A model generated the notes under the pieces. It had not been told where the DNA came from. It worked only from the letters and a program-made list of their open reading frames with translations, and did no database searches. From Cellulophaga omnivescoria (GTDB lineage: Bacteria; Bacteroidota; Bacteroidia; Flavobacteriales; Flavobacteriaceae), in contig NZ_MDDP01000024.1 of the NCBI RefSeq assembly GCF_001999725.1, positions 1-64,000 of the forward strand: DNA of 64,000 nucleotides, given 5' to 3'. Each line of letters begins with the position of its first letter. The first letter of the stretch is position 1. A program made the translations under genes and the position numbers. Positions 51,984-60,805 of this stretch are shown here, piece after piece.

Positions 51984-53060
51984 ATGGAACTATTTTGGTA
52001 TATAATACTAATGACAATGCTTGCCATTTATGTAATTTTAGATGGTTATGATTTTGGGGCAGGAATTATACATTTATTTTTTGCAAAAAAAGAAAAGGAT
52101 AAAAAAGCAATAACTAATGCAATAGGTCCTTTTTGGGATGCTAATGAGGTATGGCTAATTGCCTCTGGTGGTGTTTTATTTTTTGCTTTCCCTACTTTGT
52201 ATGCGTCGTCATTTAGTGGGTTTTATTTGCCATTAATTATAATTTTATGGTTGCTTATTTTTAGAGCCATAGGACTAGAACTTCGGGGACAAATACACAA
52301 TAAAATATGGGAAACTATATGGGATAAGGCTTTTGGAATTGCAAGTTTACTATTAGCACTTTTTTTTGGTGTAGCATTGGGTAATGTTGTTAGAGGCGTA
52401 AATTTAGGCAATGTTGTAGATGGTGTTTCTACGCATGAAGCACACTATTTCTTTTTACCATTATGGAACCCTAGTTTTAGTCCGCACGCAGAACAACTAG
52501 GTATTATAGATTGGTTCACCCTGCTTTTAGGTATTATTGGTGTAGTTGCGCTTACAATACACGGTGCAAACTGGATTATATTTAAAACTAATTCTGATAT
52601 CAATGAAAAACTAAAAAAAGTAGTTTTTAATTTAAATATAGTTTTACTTGCATTAGTAATTATATCCATATCTGTATGGCACATTATAGAGCCAGATCCT
52701 TTTCATAATTTTATAGACAAACCTTTGTTATGCATATTTCCTTTAATAGCTTTTATTGGCCTATTTGGTTTATTTAAGGTAAAACATTTTAAAAAGCATG
52801 GAATGGGATTTGTATTTTCTACGTTGTTTTTATTTGGAGGATTAACATCTACTGTAGCTTCAATATTTCCCAAGGTTTTGCCATCTACAAATAATATAAA
52901 TCCAGATTTAACTTTATATAATGTTGCAGCAGATGAATACGGACTTTCTGTAGGTGTTCACTGGTTTGCAATTGCTGCCGTACTAGTTGCAATTTATATG
53001 GTTATACAATACAAAGTTTTTAAAGGTAAAATGGATGATGTTGGCTACGGAGAACATTAA
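51984..53060 (+). CDS. cydB: cytochrome bd ubiquinol oxidase subunit II (CydB)
   Basis: A 358-residue membrane protein with eight or nine helices. The start MELFWYIILMTMLAIYVILD followed by GYDFGAGI is the CydB signature, with WDANEVWLIASGGVLFFAFP and a VLLPS-like periplasmic end (VLPSTNN). It forms the heterodimer with CydA. No CydX-like small peptide was seen after the stop. End of the operon; an AT-rich region precedes the XRE regulator. Confidence 0.95.
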   Translation: MELFWYIILMTMLAIYVILDGYDFGAGIIHLFFAKKEKDKKAITNAIGPFWDANEVWLIASGGVLFFAFPTLYASSFSGFYLPLIIILWLLIFRAIGLELRGQIHNKIWETIWDKAFGIASLLLALFFGVALGNVVRGVNLGNVVDGVSTHEAHYFFLPLWNPSFSPHAEQLGIIDWFTLLLGIIGVVALTIHGANWIIFKTNSDINEKLKKVVFNLNIVLLALVIISISVWHIIEPDPFHNFIDKPLLCIFPLIAFIGLFGLFKVKHFKKHGMGFVFSTLFLFGGLTSTVASIFPKVLPSTNNINPDLTLYNVAADEYGLSVGVHWFAIAAVLVAIYMVIQYKVFKGKMDDVGYGEH

Positions 53061-53141
53061 AAAACAAAATTATATAAGCCATTAAAAATCAAACAACTAA
53101 AATAATTTAACTATAAATAAACTTTTTTAGCTTACAATTTA

Positions 53142-53178
53142 GCTACAATTAATTGCATTTATTGTTTACATTTGTAGC
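53142..53178. promoter_or_regulatory. candidate autoregulatory operator of the XRE-S24 gene
   Basis: GCTACAA (53142-53148) and TTGTAGC (53172-53178) are perfect inverted copies 23 bases apart, with a near-copy GCTTACAA at 53130-53137. The second arm overlaps the -7 box TACATTTG (53167-53174), so a bound repressor would block transcription of its own gene. Confidence 0.55.
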
Positions 53179-53181
53179 ATT

Positions 53182-53955
53182 ATGATTTTTATTGCTACAA
53201 ATATTCGCCATTTAAGAAGCTTAAAAGGTGCTACACAAGAGGGTTTAGCTAAAGATTTAGGTATAACAAGGGCCCGTGTAAGTTCTTATGAAGAAGGTCG
53301 TTCTGCTCCTACTATTGAAACTCTTATACAATTGTCTGACTATTTTAAGTTACCTATAGATGTCTTGGTACGTAATGATCTAAGCAAAGCTACAGACGCA
53401 TCTTTTATAGAAATTGGCAACCAACGTGTACTTTTTCCTATACAAGTAGATGATAGCAATGAAAATTTAATAGAAATTGTACCTGTTGCCGCTTCTGCTG
53501 GTTATTTAGCTGGCTATGATGATCCCGAGTATATAGAGCAATTATCTAAAATTAAGCTTCCTTTTTTACCCACAGGTAAACACAGAGCTTTTCCTATTAA
53601 GGGCGACTCTATGTTGCCTATGAAAAATGGCGCATTTGTAATTGGCAAATTTATAGAAGACAGAAGAGATATTACCAGTGGCAAAACATATGTTTTAGTT
53701 ACACTTAATGATGGTATGGTTTACAAAAGAGTCTATAATCAAATTGAAAAAAACAATACTCTAAAATTAGTATCAGACAACAACGCATATGAGCCTTATG
53801 AAGTAGCTATTGATGAAGTGTTAGAGATTTGGGAATTTACCTGTAGTATTAACACTCAAGAATATACAGAAGAAGAGCTTAAAATAAGTAGCATAATTAC
53901 AATGTTTAATACACTTGGTGTAGAGTTAAAAGCATTAGAAAAATCTTTAAAATGA
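53182..53955 (+). CDS. XRE-type repressor with S24 (LexA-like) self-cleavage domain
   Basis: A 257-residue protein. The N-terminal XRE helix-turn-helix (about 5-60) reads LRSLKGATQEGLAKDLGITR ... RVSSYEEGRSAPT. The C-terminal S24 domain has the cleavage site Ala106-Gly107 in ASAGYLAGY, the nucleophile Ser143 in GDSMLPM and the general base Lys182 in VYKRVY. Spacing matches LexA. It should be cleaved upon RecA activation, so this is a LexA-like SOS repressor with an unrelated DNA-binding head. It overlaps the nuclease gene downstream by four bases. Confidence 0.9.
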   Translation: MIFIATNIRHLRSLKGATQEGLAKDLGITRARVSSYEEGRSAPTIETLIQLSDYFKLPIDVLVRNDLSKATDASFIEIGNQRVLFPIQVDDSNENLIEIVPVAASAGYLAGYDDPEYIEQLSKIKLPFLPTGKHRAFPIKGDSMLPMKNGAFVIGKFIEDRRDITSGKTYVLVTLNDGMVYKRVYNQIEKNNTLKLVSDNNAYEPYEVAIDEVLEIWEFTCSINTQEYTEEELKISSIITMFNTLGVELKALEKSLK

Positions 53956-55295
53956 TGTACACAATTATTGATGTAGAAACTACCGGCCAAACTAATAAAA
54001 TTACCGAAATTTCTATATTTAAGTTTAATGGAGATAAGGTTGTAGATGAGTTTACGTCTTTAGTAAATCCAGAAGATGTAATTCCTTATTACATAACTAC
54101 ACTAACAGGTATAGACAACGCAATGGTTGCAAATGCTCCTACCTTTGCAGAAATTGCCCAACAAGTATTAGATATTACAGAAGACACCATATTTGTGGCT
54201 CATAATGTTAATTTTGATTATAATGTTATTCGTAACGAGTTTAAAGCTGTAGACAAGGATTTTAGAAGAAAGAAGTTATGTACTGTTAGGCTATCCAGGA
54301 AATTATTAGCCGGTCACAAATCCTTCAGCCTAGGTAAATTATGTAAAGACTTAAACATAACCATAGAAGGCAGACACAGAGCTAGAGGTGATGCTGAAGC
54401 TACTGTAACTTTATTTAAAATTTTATTGCAACAAGAAAATGCTACAACCGTTTTTAATAGTTTTTTAAAAAAGACATCTAAAGAAGGGACACTTCCATCT
54501 CACCTTCCAACAGAGGTTTTTAATAAGTTACCTAATACTCCTGGTATTTACTATTTTAAAAATAAAAAAGGGAAAATTATATACATAGGTAAAGCTGTTG
54601 ATTTAAAAAAAAGGGTCCTATCTCATTTTTACAGTAAAACACAAAAGGCTTTAGATATGTGTAGAGAAACAGCAGATATAGACTTTGAGCTATCTGGCAG
54701 TGAACTTATTGCATTACTTATGGAGGATGCCGCTATAAAACAACATTATCCCGAGTATAACCAATTAGCCAAAAGAAATTTAAAAAACTATGCTATTTTT
54801 TGCTATACAGATCGTAAAGGTATAATACATTTAGCTTATAATACACTAAAAAATAGCCCTAACCCTTTAAAAGTTTTTTCTAACGTAAGGCAATGCAGAG
54901 CTTATGTAGAAGAACTATGTTTTTTATTCAATTTATGTCCTAAATATTGCCATTTACAAGAAGGCGTACAAGCCTGTAACCACCATAAAATTAGTGCTTG
55001 CAACGGTATTTGCAGAGAAAATGAAACTCCTGAAGAATATAATATAAAAGTTAATAATGCAATACAACATATACATAAAATAGCAAAAATAGAAGTCTAT
55101 AAAGAAAAAGGAAGAACAGAAGATGAAGAAGCTTTTGTGTTATTAAAAAACGGCACTTATATGGGCTATGGATTTATAAATAATACTGAAATTATAACAA
55201 GTAATGAACAACTAGAAAACTACTTAATTCCTCAAAAAGATAATTTAGATATTCAGAAAATATTACGTAGTGTAAAACACAAAAAAATAGCATAA
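53952..55295 (+). CDS. DEDDh exonuclease / GIY-YIG (UvrC N-terminal-like) nuclease fusion
   Basis: A 447-residue two-domain nuclease. The DEDDh 3'-5' exonuclease domain (1-165) has IIDVETTG, HNVNFDYNVIRNEF and the catalytic His-Asp in HRARGDAEAT, as in the PolIII epsilon subunit. The GIY-YIG domain (about 195-275) has TPGIYYFKNKKGKIIYIGKA and LKKRVLSHF, as in UvrC and Cho, followed by a cysteine-bearing region (CPKYCHL, CNHHKISACNGIC). It is probably a DNA-repair enzyme that nicks and trims damaged DNA. Overlap with the S24 repressor implies damage-inducible expression. Start may be 53952 or 53955 (ATGATG). Confidence 0.87.
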   Translation: MMYTIIDVETTGQTNKITEISIFKFNGDKVVDEFTSLVNPEDVIPYYITTLTGIDNAMVANAPTFAEIAQQVLDITEDTIFVAHNVNFDYNVIRNEFKAVDKDFRRKKLCTVRLSRKLLAGHKSFSLGKLCKDLNITIEGRHRARGDAEATVTLFKILLQQENATTVFNSFLKKTSKEGTLPSHLPTEVFNKLPNTPGIYYFKNKKGKIIYIGKAVDLKKRVLSHFYSKTQKALDMCRETADIDFELSGSELIALLMEDAAIKQHYPEYNQLAKRNLKNYAIFCYTDRKGIIHLAYNTLKNSPNPLKVFSNVRQCRAYVEELCFLFNLCPKYCHLQEGVQACNHHKISACNGICRENETPEEYNIKVNNAIQHIHKIAKIEVYKEKGRTEDEEAFVLLKNGTYMGYGFINNTEIITSNEQLENYLIPQKDNLDIQKILRSVKHKKIA

Positions 55296-55297
55296 AA

Positions 55298-55684
55298 CTA
55301 CCTACCATCTACGTACACCCAATGCCCATTTTCTTTACAAAAATTAGACTTTTCGTGTAAAATAATAATGCTAGAATCCTCCATATAATATGCTTTAAAC
55401 TCTACTATTCCTGTAGCATCTGTTTTAGTACCTTTCTCTAAATCTAACACAGACAATTTTATCCAATGCACAGAGTTTGCCCACTCTTTAATTTCATTTT
55501 GTTCTCTTTTTTTAGGCCTTGTTTTACTGTAATGACTCCTATTTAAATAATCAATATTAGCTAACACAAATGCACTATATCTAGAACGCATTAACTGTTC
55601 TGCGGTTTCTACTTTTGTTATATCTAAATGGGCTTTTTTACAACAATTCTCATAAAGTTGCGTAGGAGAACAAGGGCATTGCAT
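55298..55684 (-). CDS. YchJ/UPF0225-like SEC-C zinc-binding protein
   Basis: A 128-residue protein with the SEC-C-like zinc motif at the start (CPCSPTQLYENCC), then the family's TAEQLMRSRYSAFVLANIDYL and a nuclear-transport-factor-2-like core with VEFKAYYMEDSSI. The C-terminal zinc site seen in longer relatives is absent. Function is not established. Convergent with the exonuclease gene with a 2-base gap. Confidence 0.82.
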   Translation of the reverse strand: MQCPCSPTQLYENCCKKAHLDITKVETAEQLMRSRYSAFVLANIDYLNRSHYSKTRPKKREQNEIKEWANSVHWIKLSVLDLEKGTKTDATGIVEFKAYYMEDSSIIILHEKSNFCKENGHWVYVDGR

Positions 55685-56009
55685 AATTTTTGGAGTATTA
55701 AAAGTAAATAGCTGATAATTAAGCCCTAAAATAACAAATAGTTTTTATATTTTTAATTATCATTATACTTTTTTTATTAATATGATAATAGAAAATAGTG
55801 CAATTATAGTTTTAATGGAACATAAAAATAGATGTATAATATGTAAAATAAACTAATAAATTACAATGTGTTTTATCGAAAAAACATAAAAAGAAAAACA
55901 TTTATTAGATACAATAAGTGTTAATTTCATTAAAATAGCTATTTTTAGAATATTGAATCTCCCCAAAGGAATAGCAATAACGCTTAAAAAGTTTATAAAT
56001 TAATTTAAA
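55685..56009. other. 325-base intergenic region
   Basis: Divergent region between the YchJ-like gene (-) and the PAS kinase gene (+). Very AT-rich. No tRNA, terminator or coding frame was seen, and no exact TTTG/TAnnTTTG pair. It presumably holds both promoters. Confidence 0.4.
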
Positions 56010-58304
56010 ATGCATAAGGCAATTGAAGAAAACCCTAAAATTAAAAATACGCTAGAACGTATTAATAATGTGGCGCGTATTGGTATTTGGGAACTAAACT
56101 TAACCACAAAAGATTATACTTTAGATAAAATTACTAGTGATATTTTAGATTTAAAAAATAGAAATAAAATAAACTTAAAGGAAACCATTACTCTTTTTAA
56201 AGACAAAGTTCATAGAAAAAATATAAAAGAGTGTATGACTAACCTTATTAATAATGGTGATAGTTTTGATGAAGAAGTTGCTTTAGAAACCATAACAGGA
56301 AAAAAAATATGGGCACGTAAAATTGGACTTGCAGATAAAGAAAATGGAATTATTACCCGTGTCTACGGAATTTTTCAGGAAATTACCGAAATAAAAAAAA
56401 CAGAAACCCAACTACACTCCGTAAATAGTGAGTTAAAGTCTATAATAAACTCCAGTGCAGTTTCTATTGTTTCTATAGATAAACAAGGAGATGTGATGCA
56501 GTTTAATTCTGGAGCAGAAAAACTTTTAGGGTTCTCAGCAGAAGAAGTTATTGGTAATTTACCCCCAACATCTATTTTATTGAAAGATGAATTAGCAAGT
56601 TTCAGTAAAGAATTTGCATCTAAATTTAACAAAGAACATATACAAAATTTTAACCCTTTTTATGAATTGGGTTTACAAGATATTAAAGATACTAGAGAGT
56701 GGACATTTCGGAAAAAAAATGGAACTCTTTTTCCTGTAGAACTATCATTAACCCCATTAAAAAATGATTTAGATGAATACTTAGGCATTTTAGGCATTTT
56801 TTATGATATAACAGACCGCAAAAAAGCAGAAGCAGAACTACTTAAAAAAAATCAGCTTTTAAATTACGCAGAACAAATTACTATGATGGGTAATTGGAGC
56901 TGGAATATGATTAGTAATGAAATTATTTGGTCTGCAAATATGTATAATATTTTTGGTAGAGACCCTAAAATATTAAAAAAGGTAACTTTTGACACTTATT
57001 TTAATCATATACATCCTGAAGACCGTAAAGAAGTATCTAATTTTATTGAGATAACAGTAAAAGAAGATAAGTTTACAGATGTTTTACACCGTATTGTATT
57101 AGAAGATGGCACCACTAAAACAGTACACTTATTAGGAGAACTTATTACCAATGAGCTGGGAGAACCTATAGAAATGATTGGTACCTGCCAAGATGTAACG
57201 CAGTTACGTATGGCCGAAATAAAATTTAGAGGCTTACTAGAGTCTGCTCCAGACGCAATGTTAATTGTAGATGAAGAAGGTACTATACAAATTAGCAATA
57301 AACAAGCAGAAAAGTTATTTGGTTATCCTTCTATAGATCTAAAAAATAAACCTGTAGAACTTCTTATACCAGAGAAGTTTATGCATACATACAAAAGTAA
57401 CAACAATAATTTTTTTACTAATATTAAAACGAGTGAAACTGAAAAAAGTAAAGAATTGTATGCGTTACACAAAAATGGCGAAAAAATACCTATACAAATA
57501 AGCTTGTCTCCGCTAGAAACAGAAGAAGGATTACTTATTTCTGTTGCTATAAGAGATATTACAGAACAAAAACACTCCGAATATAAAATATTAAAAGCAA
57601 AAGAGAGATTAGAAGTCCTAACAGATAACTTACTTAATAAAAACAGACAATTAGCAGATTTTGCACATATTACATCTCATAATTTAAGAGCTCCTGTTAG
57701 CAATTTAAATTCACTTTTAGGTTTTTATAATAGTGCTACTGATGAGGAGGATAAAGCTGAAATATTTGGCAAGTTTGAAATTGTTATTGGTCATTTAACT
57801 GAAACTTTAGACACACTTGTAGAGGCATTAAAAACCTCTAATGGAGCTCCTACAGAATTAAAAAAATTAAATTTTGAAGATATTTTAAATAAAACTAAAG
57901 AAATTTTAACTGGTGAAATAGAAGCGACAAATGCAACAATAATTAGCGATTTTTCATTGGTAGATAGTGTATTGTACAGTAAATTATATTTAGAGAGTAT
58001 TTTTTTAAATTTAATGAGTAATGCTCTTAAATACAAATCTCCAGACAGAGACCCTGTTATAGAGCTAAAAACAACATTAATAAAAAACAGAATAACCTTA
58101 ACCGTAAAGGATAATGGCTTAGGGATAGACTTGGAAAAACACGGACATAAGCTTTTTGGTTTAAACAAAGTTTTTCATAGACACCCACAAGCAAAAGGTA
58201 TAGGTTTATTTATGACCAAAGTACAAATAGAATCTCTTGGAGGCACAATTAGTGCCAAAAGCCAAGTAAATGAAGGAACGACCTTTATAGTAACCCTAAA
58301 CTAA
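56010..58304 (+). CDS. multi-PAS sensor histidine kinase
   Basis: A 764-residue soluble kinase with no membrane helix. Four PAS/PAC units can be traced: about 15-125, 130-265 (IINSSAVSIVSIDKQG), 285-400 (MGNWSWNMISNEIIWS) and 405-525 (LLESAPDAMLIVDEEGT), each with a PAC-like tail such as GIFYDITDRKKAEAEL. The kinase domain has His557 in FAHITSHNLRAPVSNL, N box LNLMSNALKY, DNGLGI and KGIGLFM. It is likely to sense small ligands, redox state or light through PAS. Coupled to a receiver protein five bases downstream. Confidence 0.9.
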   Translation: MHKAIEENPKIKNTLERINNVARIGIWELNLTTKDYTLDKITSDILDLKNRNKINLKETITLFKDKVHRKNIKECMTNLINNGDSFDEEVALETITGKKIWARKIGLADKENGIITRVYGIFQEITEIKKTETQLHSVNSELKSIINSSAVSIVSIDKQGDVMQFNSGAEKLLGFSAEEVIGNLPPTSILLKDELASFSKEFASKFNKEHIQNFNPFYELGLQDIKDTREWTFRKKNGTLFPVELSLTPLKNDLDEYLGILGIFYDITDRKKAEAELLKKNQLLNYAEQITMMGNWSWNMISNEIIWSANMYNIFGRDPKILKKVTFDTYFNHIHPEDRKEVSNFIEITVKEDKFTDVLHRIVLEDGTTKTVHLLGELITNELGEPIEMIGTCQDVTQLRMAEIKFRGLLESAPDAMLIVDEEGTIQISNKQAEKLFGYPSIDLKNKPVELLIPEKFMHTYKSNNNNFFTNIKTSETEKSKELYALHKNGEKIPIQISLSPLETEEGLLISVAIRDITEQKHSEYKILKAKERLEVLTDNLLNKNRQLADFAHITSHNLRAPVSNLNSLLGFYNSATDEEDKAEIFGKFEIVIGHLTETLDTLVEALKTSNGAPTELKKLNFEDILNKTKEILTGEIEATNATIISDFSLVDSVLYSKLYLESIFLNLMSNALKYKSPDRDPVIELKTTLIKNRITLTVKDNGLGIDLEKHGHKLFGLNKVFHRHPQAKGIGLFMTKVQIESLGGTISAKSQVNEGTTFIVTLN

Positions 58305-58309
58305 AAATT

Positions 58310-58714
58310 ATGAAAAACCATTTTAACGTATGTATTATTGATGATGATGATATCTATCAGTTTACAATAGTAAAAACAATAAAAGCCCTAGGCTTAGCAA
58401 AAAAAATTATGGTTTTTTCTGATGGTGAAGAAGCAAAGGATTTTATGTTAGATAATATTAAAAATAATTATGAACTACCCGATGTTATTTTCTTAGATAA
58501 CAATATGCCTATTATGGATGGTTTTCAATTTATGGAAGAATATACAAAGTTTAAACCTCAGTTAGATAAAAAAATAACGGTTTATATGGTATCTTCATCT
58601 GTAGACCCTGTAGATATAGAGCGTGCTAATAATGTATCAGAAATTAATGGTTATATAATTAAACCAATAAAACCCGGACAATTAAAGTCTATTATAGAAA
58701 ATTTAAATGCTTAA
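58310..58714 (+). CDS. single-domain response regulator (receiver only)
   Basis: A 134-residue CheY-like receiver with the acidic cluster CIIDDDD near residues 8-14, phosphorylation site Asp63 in FLDNNMPIMDG, the switch serine in MVSSSV and Lys in IIKPIKP. No output domain follows. It is cognate to the PAS kinase immediately upstream. It could act as a phosphate shuttle to a phosphotransfer protein or bind a protein target. Ends before a strong terminator. Confidence 0.92.
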   Translation: MKNHFNVCIIDDDDIYQFTIVKTIKALGLAKKIMVFSDGEEAKDFMLDNIKNNYELPDVIFLDNNMPIMDGFQFMEEYTKFKPQLDKKITVYMVSSSVDPVDIERANNVSEINGYIIKPIKPGQLKSIIENLNA

Positions 58715-58719
58715 AAAGA

Positions 58720-58747
58720 AAAAAGACCGCAAAATAGCGGTCTTTTT
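58720..58747. terminator. bidirectional terminator between response regulator and purC
   Basis: An 11-bp perfect stem (58720-58730 with 58737-58747) with a 6-base loop, A-run before and T-run after. Serves both convergent genes. Confidence 0.85.
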
Positions 58748-58763
58748 AAACTTGTTACTTAAA

Positions 58764-59714
58764 TTAAAGTGTTTGTAAACAATGTAAAACATTGTTCTCT
58801 ATTCTTGCTTGTATATTGGTTATATCTGCTTTTACAAAAGTTTCTCCTGTAATATTTTCATACAACTCTATATATCTTTCAGATACAGATGCAATATACT
58901 CATCTGTCATTTCTGGTAGTGTTTGCCCTTCTAACCCCTGAAAATTGTTGCTTATTAGCCATTGGCGCACAAACTCTTTAGATAATTGTTTTTGTGGCTC
59001 TCCTTTTTCTTGTCGCTCTTCATAACCATCTGCATAAAAGTAACGTGAAGAATCTGGTGTGTGTATTTCATCAATTAATACAATTTTACCGTCTTTAGTT
59101 TTACCAAATTCATACTTAGTATCTACTAAAATTAAACCACGTTTAGCTGCAATTTCTGTTCCTCTTTTAAATAAAGCAAAAGTGTAATCTTCTAACTGCT
59201 TATAATCGGTTTCAGAAACTATACCTCGTTTTATAATATCTTCTCTAGAAATATCCTCGTCGTGGTCTCCCATTTCAGCTTTAGTAGCTGGTGTTATAAT
59301 AGGCGTAGGAAACTTATCATTCTCCTTTAAACCTCCTGGCATAGGCACACCACAAAGCATTCTTTTTCCTGCTTTGTATTCTCTAGCTGCGTGTCCAGAC
59401 ATATACCCACGTATCACCATTTCTACCTTAAAAGGCTCACAAGCGTGACCAATAGCTACGTTTGCATCTGGTGTTTTTAATAACCAATTAGGAACAATAT
59501 CCGCAGTATCATTCATCATTTTTGTAGCTATCTGGTTTAGTATTTGCCCTTTGTATGGTATTCCTTTAGGCATAACTACGTCAAAAGCAGAAAGTCTGTC
59601 TGTTGCTACCATTACCATAATATCATCCTCTAAACGATATACTTCTCTAACCTTACCTTTGTAAACGTCTACTTGTTTAGGAAATTTAAAATTGGTATCT
59701 GTAATTGTATTCAT
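58764..59714 (-). CDS. purC: phosphoribosylaminoimidazole-succinocarboxamide synthase (PurC)
   Basis: SAICAR synthetase of purine synthesis, 316 residues, the longer type found in Bacteroidetes. Motifs: [69 protein letters not shown] and [11 protein letters not shown]. The ATP and aspartate contact residues are intact. It follows phoH on the same strand after nine bases. Confidence 0.95.
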   Translation of the reverse strand: MNTITDTNFKFPKQVDVYKGKVREVYRLEDDIMVMVATDRLSAFDVVMPKGIPYKGQILNQIATKMMNDTADIVPNWLLKTPDANVAIGHACEPFKVEMVIRGYMSGHAAREYKAGKRMLCGVPMPGGLKENDKFPTPIITPATKAEMGDHDEDISREDIIKRGIVSETDYKQLEDYTFALFKRGTEIAAKRGLILVDTKYEFGKTKDGKIVLIDEIHTPDSSRYFYADGYEERQEKGEPQKQLSKEFVRQWLISNNFQGLEGQTLPEMTDEYIASVSERYIELYENITGETFVKADITNIQARIENNVLHCLQTL

Positions 59715-59723
59715 TAGTACATT

Positions 59724-60677
59724 TTAATTTTGATGCTCTATATTTTTATATGCTTCTATTACCTTTTTAACTAATTTGTGTCTTACAACATCTTTATCAT
59801 CTAGATAAATAATTTTTATACCATCTACATTAGCAAGCACTAAAAGAGCTTCTTTTAAACCAGAAATTACCCTTCGTGGTAAATCTATTTGTCCTGGATC
59901 TCCTGTTAATAAAAATTTTGCGTTTTTACCCATACGTGTTAAAAACATTTTCATTTGGGCATGCGTAGTATTTTGTGCTTCATCTAAAATAACAAAAGCA
60001 TTATCTAACGTTCTACCACGCATAAATGCCATTGGTGCAATTTGTATGGTTCCGTTTTCTATGTAATGTGCTAATTTTTCAGCGGGAATCATATCACGCA
60101 AAGCATCATACAACGGTTGCATATAAGGATCTAGTTTTTCTTTTAAATCTCCTGGTAAAAAACCTAAATTTTCTCCTGCTTCTACCGCTGGTCTAGTTAA
60201 AATAATACGTCTTACCTGCTTTTCTTTTAAAGCTTTTACAGCCAAAGCAACACCAGTATATGTTTTACCTGTACCTGCAGGGCCAATAGCAAAAACCATA
60301 TCATTATTGGTTGCCGCCTCTACCAATTTACGTTGGTTAGCTGTTTGTGCTTTAATAAGCCTACCACTAACACCGTGTACTAAAACGTCTCCACTACTCT
60401 GTTTTGTAGCGTAATCTTCTTGGCTATTACTAGTAAAAACCCTTTCAATTACATTTTCGTCTATTTTATTGTACTTAGCAAAATGGGTCATAAGCATATC
60501 TAAACGCTTATCAAATTCTTCTAAATGCTCATCATCTCCGTAAGCTTTAATTTTGCTGCCACGAGCAACAATTTTTAGTTTTGGAAAGTATTTTTTCAAT
60601 AAATCTATATGCGCATTTTGATGCCCAAAAAATTCTCTAGGACTTATTTCTGTGAGTTCAATTATGATTTCGTTCAA
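59724..60677 (-). CDS. PhoH-family ATPase
   Basis: A 317-residue protein with Walker A AIGPAGTGKTYTGVALAVKA, the sensor-like FLPGDLKEKLDPYMQPLYD and Walker B VILDEAQNT, then FLTGDPGQIDLP. The N-terminal region (about 1-110) carries a KH-like nucleic-acid-binding fold (IVARGSKIKAYGDDEHL). PhoH proteins are RNA-linked ATPases with ribonuclease/helicase-type roles. The start is TTG (the rc of 60675-60677), with no ATG close by. Confidence 0.9.
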   Translation of the reverse strand: MNEIIIELTEISPREFFGHQNAHIDLLKKYFPKLKIVARGSKIKAYGDDEHLEEFDKRLDMLMTHFAKYNKIDENVIERVFTSNSQEDYATKQSSGDVLVHGVSGRLIKAQTANQRKLVEAATNNDMVFAIGPAGTGKTYTGVALAVKALKEKQVRRIILTRPAVEAGENLGFLPGDLKEKLDPYMQPLYDALRDMIPAEKLAHYIENGTIQIAPMAFMRGRTLDNAFVILDEAQNTTHAQMKMFLTRMGKNAKFLLTGDPGQIDLPRRVISGLKEALLVLANVDGIKIIYLDDKDVVRHKLVKKVIEAYKNIEHQN

Positions 60678-60739
60678 ATGAAAAAATGTATTAAAAGGTT
60701 AGGACGTAAATATAAATTTTAGTTGGCTATTTTTTTATG

Positions 60740-60785
60740 TAATTTTGTATAACAAATTTAATCAAAATCACTTCACCACGGCAAA
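60740..60785. promoter_or_regulatory. overlapping divergent promoters of phoH and the SAM hydrolase gene
   Basis: On the + strand TAATTTTG (60740-60747) is a -7 box for the SAM hydrolase gene. On the minus strand TTTG (60785-60782), 21 bases, TAAATTTG (60760-60753) is a -33/-7 pair for phoH-purC. The two -7 boxes are only five bases apart, so the two polymerases would compete. Confidence 0.55.
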
Positions 60786-60805
60786 AAACATATCAACAGT
60801 CATAA

